From an uncultured Bacteroidales bacterium (GTDB lineage: Bacteria > Bacteroidota > Bacteroidia > Bacteroidales > Bacteroidaceae), in assembly GCA_902800305.1 (NCBI GenBank), contig CADCDP010000012.1:17956-81955 (forward strand): a DNA stretch of 64,000 nt, in the 5' to 3' direction. The position numbers were made by a program, and so were the translations under genes. This document shows positions 29,034-36,688 of this stretch, piece after piece. Position 1 is the first letter of the stretch; each line of letters opens with the position of its first letter. Under the pieces are notes generated by a model that saw only the letters and a program-made list of their open reading frames with translations, ran no database searches and was not told the DNA's origin.

Positions 29034-30336
29034 TTTTCCCTTTATTATAAGTGACTTGGTAAATGTTCACGGCATTGCCGCCATTGCCCGACTTGCCTTG
29101 GGAGGTGACAAACACATGCTTGCCGTCTTTCGACACATCCAACCCAACGGGATAGCTATCGACGGGGATGGAGGTGAGCACGGTCATGGTTTGGGCATCC
29201 ACCACATAGAGTGCGCTGCTGTTGTTGCAAGCGGCAAAGATGTATTTGCCCGTTGGCGACAGTTCGATGGTGCGTGCTCCTGCACCCACCTTGCAGTTTT
29301 GCCAGCCCGTCACGGTGACGTGTTTGTTCTTCATCTTCGGGATGGCATCGAGAAGGGTGGTGAGTGCAATCTTCTGTACGTAACCGGCCATGTTGATGCT
29401 TAGGTAGAGGAATCCGTTCTTCAGGACGAGGTGGCGCACGTTGCCCATCATGCCAGTGATGCGTCCGAGGTACTGGGATTTCTGGAGGTCTATCACGGCA
29501 ATGCCTCCACCGCCGCCCATGCAACCCACCAGCAGATAGTGGTTGTCGGGGGTGAACACGGTGCCACGCAGAGCATAGCCGCTTCCGTTGTCGCGGTCAA
29601 CCGATTGAGTGAGGCTGAAATCCAGCTTCAGTTGATAGTCCACCACATGACAAGCCTTGTGCTTCCACTGCTTCGGGTCGGCACTGCTGATGTCGATGAT
29701 GCCCACGGTGTTGTTGCCCCAATGGGCAATGGCGATGAGCTTACCGTCGGGCGAAGTGGCTATCATCTTGGGCAGAGGCCCCGTCTCCATGAGTCGGATG
29801 ATGGAGTCGTTGCGTGTGTCGATGATGGCGACAGCCGAAGGGTCTTGGGCGTTGATGTCGTAAGAACGGCGATAGTAGGGCACCCACAGATAGCGTCCGC
29901 CATGGGAGAAGGTGCTTTCGACGGGCTTACCGTAGAAGGTGTTCAGAGCAATATCCTTCGCACTATAATGGGTAAACGGGTACAGCTCGGAAGGTTTGCT
30001 CCACAGACGTGCATCTTTCTTGTCGAAAAAGCGATGGGTGATGACCTTCAGTTTCTTGTTGGTCAGCACATCGTAAACCACAGTCTTGGAACCTTCGAGG
30101 GAGTTGACGTAGTATTTTCGTCCGTTGGGATGGACGTTGATGGACTTGGGCGAGTAGATGTCCGTGTCGCGATAGTCGGCTTCGCAACCAGGGAAGTTTC
30201 CCTTCTTGCCCACCAACGTGATGCTGATTCTCCCGTCGGCTGATTGTGCCTTTTCGCCTATCTTGGGATGCACCACTTGTGCCTGGATGGTAGTGGTGGT
30301 GGTAAGGGCAAGGATAAGTAAGAAATGTTTGAACAT
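29023..30336 (-). CDS. secreted YVTN-type beta-propeller protein, paralog 2
   Basis: 437 residues, signal peptide MFKHFLLILALTTTTTIQAQ. Same propeller as paralog 1 (VPYYRRSYDINAQDPSAVAIIDT and VDAQTMTVLTSIPVDSYPVGLD are shared almost unchanged), so the pair arose by tandem duplication. First gene of the minus-strand operon running into paralog 1 and tex. The last residues (YNKGKNGK) are encoded by the flank of the palindromic element that also supplies the start of paralog 1. No enzymatic motif is visible. Confidence 0.82.
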   Translation of the reverse strand: MFKHFLLILALTTTTTIQAQVVHPKIGEKAQSADGRISITLVGKKGNFPGCEADYRDTDIYSPKSINVHPNGRKYYVNSLEGSKTVVYDVLTNKKLKVITHRFFDKKDARLWSKPSELYPFTHYSAKDIALNTFYGKPVESTFSHGGRYLWVPYYRRSYDINAQDPSAVAIIDTRNDSIIRLMETGPLPKMIATSPDGKLIAIAHWGNNTVGIIDISSADPKQWKHKACHVVDYQLKLDFSLTQSVDRDNGSGYALRGTVFTPDNHYLLVGCMGGGGGIAVIDLQKSQYLGRITGMMGNVRHLVLKNGFLYLSINMAGYVQKIALTTLLDAIPKMKNKHVTVTGWQNCKVGAGARTIELSPTGKYIFAACNNSSALYVVDAQTMTVLTSIPVDSYPVGLDVSKDGKHVFVTSQGKSGNGGNAVNIYQVTYNKGKNGK

Positions 30337-30367
30337 GTTTTTTGTTGTTTATAACGCTTTTGGGGCA

Positions 30368-30375
30368 CAAAATTA
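30368..30375 (-). promoter_or_regulatory. -7 box for the propeller-tex operon
   Basis: TAATTTTG on the minus strand, about 30 nt upstream of the paralog 2 start. No clear -33 TTG. Confidence 0.45.
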
Positions 30376-30448
30376 CAAAAAAGGTTTGTGCTTTGATGCC
30401 GAAAGGACAAAATCTTGCTGTTTCAGTGCGTGAAAAAACGTGAAACGC

Positions 30449-30479
30449 TTGGCTTTGTCACAGAAAATGCGTTACTTTG
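30449..30479 (+). promoter_or_regulatory. promoter for the alpha/beta hydrolase
   Basis: TTG 30449-30451, 20-nt spacer, TTACTTTG 30472-30479 (one change from TAnnTTTG). It lies downstream of the longest possible start at 30440, so that start cannot be used. Confidence 0.55.
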
Positions 30480-30499
30480 TAACAAGAAAAGAAGAAAAG

Positions 30500-31306
30500 A
30501 TGACGATTATGAAGTATCTTTTGACGGTGATGGCCTTCGTTTGTTGTGTGTTGTGCCATGCGCAGGACATGGTGAAAGCGTATCGGAAGACTGTCCCCGA
30601 CAGCTATAATTTTTGGTTCTACCGTCCCGAAGAGGATGAGGGTGATGGGGTTCACCGTCCCCTGCTCATTTTCTTGCATGGAGCAAGTCTCTGTGGCAAC
30701 AATCTCGACAAAGTGAAACGTTATGGCCCGATGGATGCCCTGAAGCGTGGGCGTGCCATCGACTGCTACATCCTCGCTCCGCAGAATCCTGGCGGTTCGT
30801 GGAGTCCGCAGAAAATCATGCGTCTCGTGGAGTGGGCGGAGAAGAACTTCAATGTGGATAGCGACCGCATCTACTGCTACGGCATGAGTTTGGGTGGCTA
30901 CGGAACCCTCGATATGTGTGCCACCTATCCCGACCGCATTGCCGCAGGGATGGCGATGTGTGGAGGTGCAACGGTGAAAGACCTCAGCGGCTTGTCGCGC
31001 ATTCCGATGTGGATTGTACATGGCACGGCTGACAGGGCTGTGCCCGTGTCGGCCTCCGACCGTGTGGTGGAGGCCATCAAGGCTACGGGTGACGACTCAC
31101 GGCTCATCTATACGCGGATGCCAGGCATCGACCATGGTCGCCCTGCCCGTGTATTCTATATGTATCAGACCTACGACTGGATGTTCTCTCACTCGTTGAA
31201 GGACGAAGGTCGCCCCATCAACAGAGATTTCGAAATAACGCCTGATTTGTTGAAGAACGCTTACCAGGACTTGGGACGCAATGCCAACATGGGCGTGTAT
31301 GACTGA
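30500..31306 (+). CDS. secreted alpha/beta hydrolase (esterase-like)
   Basis: Signal peptide MTIMKYLLTVMAFVCCVLCHAQ. Alpha/beta hydrolase fold: LLIFLHGAS oxyanion region, nucleophile Ser130 in CYGMSLGGYG, acid Asp178 in VHGTADRAVP, His212 in GIDHGR. The family includes phospholipase/carboxylesterase- and PHB depolymerase-like esterases, often acting on acylated carbohydrates; the substrate is not evident. I chose ATG 30500 over the ORF start 30440 because the promoter lies between them; ATG 30509 is also possible. 268 residues. Followed by an intergenic palindrome cluster. Confidence 0.82.
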   Translation: MTIMKYLLTVMAFVCCVLCHAQDMVKAYRKTVPDSYNFWFYRPEEDEGDGVHRPLLIFLHGASLCGNNLDKVKRYGPMDALKRGRAIDCYILAPQNPGGSWSPQKIMRLVEWAEKNFNVDSDRIYCYGMSLGGYGTLDMCATYPDRIAAGMAMCGGATVKDLSGLSRIPMWIVHGTADRAVPVSASDRVVEAIKATGDDSRLIYTRMPGIDHGRPARVFYMYQTYDWMFSHSLKDEGRPINRDFEITPDLLKNAYQDLGRNANMGVYD

Positions 31307-31339
31307 TGGACACAAAAGGCACCCTATAGAGAGGTGAGC

Positions 31340-31431
31340 CGCATACCTCTAAAGCGCACCCGTCGGGTGCGACGTGCCGTACCCGACGGGTACGATGAAC
31401 CGTACCCGACGGGTGCGATTTGGAGGTGTAA
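31340..31431. repeat. cluster of three 17-bp palindromes at 23-bp period
   Basis: CGCACCCG-T-CGGGTGCG at 31355-31371, CGTACCCG-A-CGGGTACG at 31378-31394, CGTACCCG-A-CGGGTGCG at 31401-31417; each unit is 17 bp plus a 6-bp spacer. An outer imperfect inverted repeat (TACCTCTAAA about 31345, TTTGGAGGTGTA about 31419) brackets the cluster. It sits between the hydrolase and the phosphatase. Confidence 0.85.
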
Positions 31432-31502
31432 GGGGTAACGTCTGAACGCTGTGCCTTGGGTAATGATTCCGTACAAAGGTAAAACCAAAAAACTATTATA
31501 AA

Positions 31503-32795
31503 ATGAAGAAAATCTTTTTGCTTACTTCACTCATTCTTTCCTTTGCTGCTGCTTCGGCACAGACAGCCAAGGAGGAAATTTACGCTGACATCCTTAAGTC
31601 GGCTTCTAACCACATGGCCTACCAAGCTCCCACGAAACCCTTGACCAAGGCTCCTAAGGGCTATGAACCTTTCTACATGTCTCACTACGGTCGTCACGGT
31701 TCCCGTTGGTTGCTGGGCGATGGCGACTACATGAACATCATCAGGACGCTTCGACGTGCCAAAGACCAAGGTGTGCTTTCCGCGGTGGGACAGGACGCTT
31801 TGGAGAAACTGGAACGTTTCTATCCCTGCACCAAAGGGCGTTTGGGAGACCTCTCAGACATCGGCGAACAGCAGCACCACGGCATCGGCAAACGTATGAC
31901 CGAGCATTTCCCCGAAATCTTCAGTGGCAAGAATGCTCAGGTGGATGCCCGAAGCACGGTGGTGATTCGCTGTATCCTCAGTATGACCGCGGAGTGTGAA
32001 GAGATTACGGCTTTCAACCCGCAGTTGGCTATGCATAACGATGTGAGCGATGCCTTCCAGTGGTATCTCAATGCCGACTGGAGCCGCCGTCTCCGTGATG
32101 CCAGCCGTGACCGTGGCCGCATCGTCAGCCATTATAACAAGAAGTACACCCATCCCGAACGCTTCTGTCGTGCCCTCTTCACCGACGATTCTTTCTGGAA
32201 CGACGAAGACTTCCGTCCGCGTTCCTTCATGCGTTCGGTGTTCTACGTGGTCACCAACATGCAGAGTCACGGATGCGGTGAGGATATGTGGAACCTCTTC
32301 ACCAAGGAGGAATGTTACGACCTTTGGAAGGCTTGGAACATCGATTGGTATTTGGGCTATGGTCCTGCTCCTCAGACGGGTAGCATCATGCAGTACAGTC
32401 AAGCTAACTTGCTGCGCAATATGATAGAGACCACCGACACGGTGCTGACCTCGAAGACTTACAAGAACGGTGCCACGCTCCGTTTCGGCCACGAAGTTTG
32501 TGTCATGCCATTGGCTTGTCTCATGGAGTTAGACAGTTGTGGTCGTGCCGTCGAAGACCTCGACCATCTGGAAGACCAGTGGGTGAACTTCCGTATCTAT
32601 CCGATGGGTTGTAACATCCAGTGGGTGTTCTATCGTCCGAAGAAGGGCACGGGAGATATTCTCGTAAAAGCACTCCTCAACGAGAAGGAGGCTACGCTTC
32701 CCATCCAAACCGACCAGTTCCCCTATTACAAATGGGAAGACCTTCGTGCCTACTATCTGAAGAAACTTGATGACTTCGAGAAATCGGAAAAGTGA
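31503..32795 (+). CDS. secreted histidine acid phosphatase family protein
   Basis: Signal peptide ends ASAQ (residue 20). Catalytic histidine motif RHGSR at 64-68 in MSHYGRHGSRWL, the signature of the two-domain histidine phosphatases (acid phosphatase, phytase, MINPP type); a likely proton-donor His-Glu occurs late in LRFGHEVCVMPLACLMEL. It releases phosphate from an organic phosphoester in the periplasm or outside; phytate-type substrates are possible but unproven. 430 residues. No convincing -7/-33 promoter directly upstream; the palindrome cluster lies there instead. Confidence 0.82.
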   Translation: MKKIFLLTSLILSFAAASAQTAKEEIYADILKSASNHMAYQAPTKPLTKAPKGYEPFYMSHYGRHGSRWLLGDGDYMNIIRTLRRAKDQGVLSAVGQDALEKLERFYPCTKGRLGDLSDIGEQQHHGIGKRMTEHFPEIFSGKNAQVDARSTVVIRCILSMTAECEEITAFNPQLAMHNDVSDAFQWYLNADWSRRLRDASRDRGRIVSHYNKKYTHPERFCRALFTDDSFWNDEDFRPRSFMRSVFYVVTNMQSHGCGEDMWNLFTKEECYDLWKAWNIDWYLGYGPAPQTGSIMQYSQANLLRNMIETTDTVLTSKTYKNGATLRFGHEVCVMPLACLMELDSCGRAVEDLDHLEDQWVNFRIYPMGCNIQWVFYRPKKGTGDILVKALLNEKEATLPIQTDQFPYYKWEDLRAYYLKKLDDFEKSEK

Positions 32796-32799
32796 AAAA

Positions 32800-32900
32800 T
32801 AAAGTTTAAAGTTTAGAGTTTAATGTTTAAAAACCATGCGGCTCGTTTGCCAACACCGCGTTAGCCTCTTTAAACATTAAACTGTAACCTTTAAACTTTA
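32800..32900. repeat. AT-rich inverted-repeat element before rfbC
   Basis: Arms 32800-32831 (TAAAGTTTAAAG...) and 32869-32900 are about 28/32 complementary; the centre is GC-richer (ATGCGGCTCGTTTGCCAACACC). Built like the recQ-guaB element: long AT-rich arms, short GC-rich centre, starting right after a stop codon. Confidence 0.75.
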
Positions 32901-32920
32901 CAAAACATAAAGAAAACAAT

Positions 32921-33493
32921 ATGATACAAGTCATTGACACCGCGATTGAAGGTGTGAAAATTATTGAGCCCAAACTGTTTGGCGATGCGCGAGGCTACTT
33001 TTTCGAGTCGTTTTCGCAGCGTGAGTTTGAAGAGAAAGTTTGTAAGACTGTGTTTGTGCAGGACAACGAGAGCCAGTCGGTGGCTGGTGTGGTGCGTGGT
33101 TTGCACTTCCAGAAGCCACCGTTCACGCAGTCGAAGTTAGTGCGTGTGGTGAAGGGTGCCGTGCTGGATGTGGCTGTTGACATCCGCAAGGGGAGTCCGA
33201 CGTTCGGTCAGCATGTTTCTGTGATGCTGACTGCCGACAACCATCGTCAGTTCTTCGTGCCACGTGGTTTCGCCCATGGCTTTGCCGTACTGAGCGATGA
33301 GGCTGTGTTCCAGTACAAATGCGACAACTACTATGCTCCCCAGAGTGAGGGTGCCATTGCATGGGACGACCCCGACTTGGGTATCGACTGGCAAGTGCCC
33401 ACAGAAAACCGCATCCTTTCAGAGAAGGATGCTCATCACCCACGTCTGAAGGATGCGGAATTGGTGTTTGACATCAATGTGCCGCTGTACTAA
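32921..33493 (+). CDS. rfbC: dTDP-4-dehydrorhamnose 3,5-epimerase
   Basis: Third enzyme of dTDP-L-rhamnose synthesis. Cupin fold with family landmarks at textbook positions: His62 in VVRGLHFQ, Lys72 in SKLVRVVKGAVLDVAVD, Tyr132 in FQYKCDNYYAP; also RGYFFESF and VPRGFAHGF. 190 residues. The other rhamnose genes (rfbA, B, D) are not in this window. Its last 20 nt overlap the convergent GH53 gene. Confidence 0.92.
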   Translation: MIQVIDTAIEGVKIIEPKLFGDARGYFFESFSQREFEEKVCKTVFVQDNESQSVAGVVRGLHFQKPPFTQSKLVRVVKGAVLDVAVDIRKGSPTFGQHVSVMLTADNHRQFFVPRGFAHGFAVLSDEAVFQYKCDNYYAPQSEGAIAWDDPDLGIDWQVPTENRILSEKDAHHPRLKDAELVFDINVPLY

Positions 33494-34760
33494 TTAAGTA
33501 TTTCTTCTTTCCCCTAATATAAATGCCAGGGGATGACATGGAAGTGACGCGCTGACCGCTGAGTGTGTAGGTGGGTGCGTCACTTTCGTTGTCGTCTGTC
33601 TGTACACCGTCGATGCTGAGGGCTTCCTTTTGAGTGAGGAAGTTCTGGAGTTTCAAAAGTGCAGGATTGATTTTGTGGCTGTTGTTGTCCCAAAGGCCAC
33701 GGTTAATCCAGTGTTGCAGCACCACATTGTTGGCATTCCATGTAGCACCTCCGCTACCGTTTTCCTCGGGAAACCAATAGTAGAGTCCTGTCACGTTCGT
33801 ATGCTTGGCCAGTTCGGTACAGAGGTCTTCGATGAAGGCTTGCTGACCTGCTGGTGTGGCTGCCCATACGGAAGTGGTGTTGTCGTATTGATCGGGATAG
33901 TCGGAGGGGAAATACTGGTAATAGTAAGCTGTTTCCACAATCTGAACGGGCTTGTTGGGAAACTTTGTCGCCAGCGTGTTCAGCGTTGTGTTGAGCGAGG
34001 GGAGCAGTTTGTGCCAGAAGGGGTAGTAGGACAATCCGATGATGTCGTAATCCACACCATTCGCTTCCATCTTGTTGAAGAAATCCACGCAGCTGTTGGC
34101 ATCGCCTGTACGCTCAACGTGCAGGATGATTTTGGCATCGGGAGTCACCTCTCTCACAGCCTTTGCCCCAGCACTGAGGAAGTCCGTCAGCCGCTTCCAT
34201 GTAGCAGCAGTAGCGTTCGAGTAGCAGCGGTCGGAGTAGTTGCGCCACAACATTCCGTAGCTAATCTCGTTACCTATTTGTACGAAGTCGGGAGTGGCAT
34301 CGTTCTCCTTCAGATATTCCAGACAACGCCTTGTGTAGGTGTACATGGAGTCGGTCAGCACCGCATTCGTCGTGTTTGTCTTCCAAGTGGAAGGAATGTT
34401 CTGGTTCGACGGGTCTGCCCACGTGTCGCTGTATTGGAAGTCGAGCATGAAGTCCATCCCCTCAGCCTTGATGCGCTTGCCGAGGTTCTTCACATACTCC
34501 AAGTCCTGCACCACACCGTCTTTCGCCTCGTTAGCGTTGGGAGTCACAAACAGACGCACACGCATGGAATTCATCTTGCACGTTTGCTTCATGTAGGTCA
34601 GCACGTTTGGAATCTTGCCGCCCACGCTGGTGTAGTAAGGAGTGTTGACGCTTTCATACTGCGGCAGCATCGAGATGTCGCCACCAAGGTTCAACGCATT
34701 TTGAGCATAGCCGCTGCTCATGGCCAGTCCCATCGCCATCGTTAGTAAAAGTTTCTTCAT
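33474..34760 (-). CDS. GH53 endo-beta-1,4-galactanase
   Basis: Secreted arabinogalactan endo-galactanase that cuts beta-1,4-galactan of pectin side chains. Signal peptide MKKLLLTMAMGLAMSSGYAQ. GH53 landmarks: GGDISMLPQYE at the start, acid/base Glu165 in FVQIGNEISYGMLW, nucleophile Glu276 in PVQIVETAYYY. 428 residues. The C-terminus LSGQRVTSMSSPGIYIRGKKKYLI resembles the short tail on many Prevotella secreted proteins (sorting role is inference). Read towards rfbC with a 20-nt tail overlap. The regulator gene upstream on the same strand may control it. Confidence 0.88.
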   Translation of the reverse strand: MKKLLLTMAMGLAMSSGYAQNALNLGGDISMLPQYESVNTPYYTSVGGKIPNVLTYMKQTCKMNSMRVRLFVTPNANEAKDGVVQDLEYVKNLGKRIKAEGMDFMLDFQYSDTWADPSNQNIPSTWKTNTTNAVLTDSMYTYTRRCLEYLKENDATPDFVQIGNEISYGMLWRNYSDRCYSNATAATWKRLTDFLSAGAKAVREVTPDAKIILHVERTGDANSCVDFFNKMEANGVDYDIIGLSYYPFWHKLLPSLNTTLNTLATKFPNKPVQIVETAYYYQYFPSDYPDQYDNTTSVWAATPAGQQAFIEDLCTELAKHTNVTGLYYWFPEENGSGGATWNANNVVLQHWINRGLWDNNSHKINPALLKLQNFLTQKEALSIDGVQTDDNESDAPTYTLSGQRVTSMSSPGIYIRGKKKYLISTAAH

Positions 34761-34792
34761 ATATATAAATAATGTATATTAGTTAGTGGGTG

Positions 34793-34800
34793 CAAAGGTA
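34793..34800 (-). promoter_or_regulatory. -7 box for GH53 gene
   Basis: TACCTTTG on the minus strand, 33 nt before the start; the -33 region falls inside the end of the DUF6377 gene, with a TTG about 23 nt away. Confidence 0.6.
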
Positions 34801-34811
34801 GGATTTTTTTC

Positions 34812-36434
34812 TCACAGTTCCATCAATTTCGTGTCAAATTCTTCTTTGCTGTAGATGGATTTGCTGCGGATGCGTGAACGATAGTTGTAAATAGTGGGCA
34901 TCGAGTAGTCGAGGAACTGGGCGATTTGTGCCGTGTCGGTCACACCGAGCCGGATGAGGGCAAAGATGCGCAATTCGGTGTTGAGACGTTCGTGCCGTTT
35001 GGGGGTGATACGCTCTTCGGGACGAAGCAGGGCGTTGAACTTCTCCACGAAACGGGGATGGAGGTCGAGGAAAGCCTCGTCGAAGTCGTCGTAGAGCTTC
35101 TGTTGCTCTTCTTCAATGAGGGTGTCGTCTTTCAGCTTCTTCATCAACTCCGTGCTTTGATTGCTCTTGGCCAGTTTCAAGAGCGATTTTCGATACGCCT
35201 CCAGTGCGCTCAGGTATTTTCGGCAACGGTCGAGGAAGAGAGCGATGTAATCTTCTTTCACACGATCCATCTGTTGCAGCATGGTGTTCGACTCTTGCAG
35301 CGAGTCGTTCCGTTGTCCCAACAGTCGGTTGGCCTCTTCCAGTTGGTCGTTGGCGACAGACAACTGCTGACGGGTCTGGCTGAGCTTGTGCATTTGGCTT
35401 CGCAGGTTGAGCACCGCCAGCACGAGCATGATAGCCAGCACACTCACTCCCAATAGGAGCGCCCGTTCGGTTTGCCTTGCCATGCGTTCCTTTTGCTTGT
35501 ACGACTTCTCGATGATGGGGAATACCTCACTCACTTCCATCGAACGTAGTTTGGCGTTGCAAAAATTGGCATCTTCCAAGCTGCAAAACAAGTAGTTGTA
35601 GGCTCTTTCCACATCGTCTCGCTCCATCAGTTTGGAGGCCAATAGGGGTAAGGCGGCATATTCCGTCACACCCCGTCGCAGGTCTTCGATAGCTGCCAAC
35701 GTGAGGTAGTGTATTTGTTCCTTCGTGTCGTTTTGTTGACGGTAAATCTCTGAGAGTATAAAATAGACGTATGACTTTTGTTCCCTCTCCGCATGGTCAA
35801 TGTGCTTGTCAATCAACCGTTTCGCCTCGCTCACCTTCCCATTGGCCAGCAGACGGTCAGCCTTCACGATGTCACGGCTCAGCGGGTCTGTTTCGTTGCT
35901 GATGATGGAGTCACGGTAGAGGCGTGTTTTGTCCAACAACTCTTTCGATAGGGTGGGGGTGCTTCTCATGTAGTCAGCCATCCATCCATAGATGGTGCGG
36001 CATACGTGGTAGTATCGAGTACGCTCCTTATCCCCCATCTGGTTGGCATTCAAGCCCGTCACGATATCCTCCGCATCGCTGTAGGCACCCATGATGGCCA
36101 GTTGTTCCGCCCTGTCCAACTCCACTTGCGTATGCTTTTGGGGGTATTCCTTCGTCTCGGGCAAACGGCTCATGCCGTCCAGATAGAACAGAGCCGAGTC
36201 GGTACAGAAATGTGAATAACTCTGATACAGTGCCTCATACACACCATACAATCCCTCCCCTTTCTCCGCCTGGAGTCGCTGTTTCAAACTGTCAATGCGT
36301 TGCAACCGTGGTGTCCTGTATCGCTCCTTCTGCTCCACACATTTATCCAGTTCCACCAGCAGCGACCGCAGTTCCTGTGCCCTTATGGATAGACACCCAA
36401 AGCAGCTAAATATGAAGATGAAAATGAACGTTCT
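34812..36434 (-). CDS. DUF6377 membrane-anchored transcriptional regulator
   Basis: Signal/anchor sequence MRTFIFIFIFSCFGCLSIRAQ, a helical TPR-like periplasmic part (about 25-310), a membrane segment (about 318-340, ALLLGVSVLAIMLVLAVLNL), a coiled coil (SQTRQQLSVANDQLEEANRLL) and a cytosolic C-terminus ending in a LuxR-like helix-turn-helix (TDTAQIAQFLDYSMPTIYNYRSRIRSKS). This layout, periplasmic sensor to cytosolic HTH in one chain, is the DUF6377 type found near polysaccharide utilisation genes in Bacteroidota. I take ATG 36434 rather than 36467 because it gives a clean signal sequence. Likely target: the adjacent GH53 gene (inference). Confidence 0.8.
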   Translation of the reverse strand, partial: RTFIFIFIFSCFGCLSIRAQELRSLLVELDKCVEQKERYRTPRLQRIDSLKQRLQAEKGEGLYGVYEALYQSYSHFCTDSALFYLDGMSRLPETKEYPQKHTQVELDRAEQLAIMGAYSDAEDIVTGLNANQMGDKERTRYYHVCRTIYGWMADYMRSTPTLSKELLDKTRLYRDSIISNETDPLSRDIVKADRLLANGKVSEAKRLIDKHIDHAEREQKSYVYFILSEIYRQQNDTKEQIHYLTLAAIEDLRRGVTEYAALPLLASKLMERDDVERAYNYLFCSLEDANFCNAKLRSMEVSEVFPIIEKSYKQKERMARQTERALLLGVSVLAIMLVLAVLNLRSQMHKLSQTRQQLSVANDQLEEANRLLGQRNDSLQESNTMLQQMDRVKEDYIALFLDRCRKYLSALEAYRKSLLKLAKSNQSTELMKKLKDDTLIEEEQQKLYDDFDEAFLDLHPRFVEKFNALLRPEERITPKRHERLNTELRIFALIRLGVTDTAQIAQFLDYSMPTIYNYRSRIRSKSIYSKEEFDTKLMEL

Positions 36435-36488
36435 CATGGTGATGCAGTTAAAGGAGTTTTTTATCAATGTTCTATTGCATTTAGGCTA

Positions 36489-36496
36489 CAAATCTA
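36489..36496 (-). promoter_or_regulatory. -7 box for DUF6377 regulator
   Basis: TAGATTTG on the minus strand, 55 nt upstream of ATG 36434. -33 box unclear. Confidence 0.4.
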
Positions 36497-36603
36497 CGTA
36501 AAAAATATTGTTTTATAACCATGTTGCAATAAAAACCTTATCTTATTGGAGCTAATTATTAATTTTTTTTATGGCGATAGGCTTCTAAATCAATATTTTT
36601 ATG

Positions 36604-36611
36604 TACATTTG
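36604..36611 (+). promoter_or_regulatory. -7 box for the large FN3/FISUMP gene
   Basis: TACATTTG, 78 nt before the preferred ATG at 36689. The -33 region is AT-rich without a clear TTG. Confidence 0.45.
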
Positions 36612-36688
36612 TGCCTTGATAACATTCTAAATACCAAAACTCCCGCACCAGCAACAGCTGCAAGGTGCCCTCAAAAACATTTTTAACC

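Noticed and set aside
31474..31481. TACCTTTG box on the minus strand upstream of the phosphatase gene
   Set aside because: No minus-strand gene follows and no -33 box is present; probably chance or a repeat remnant.
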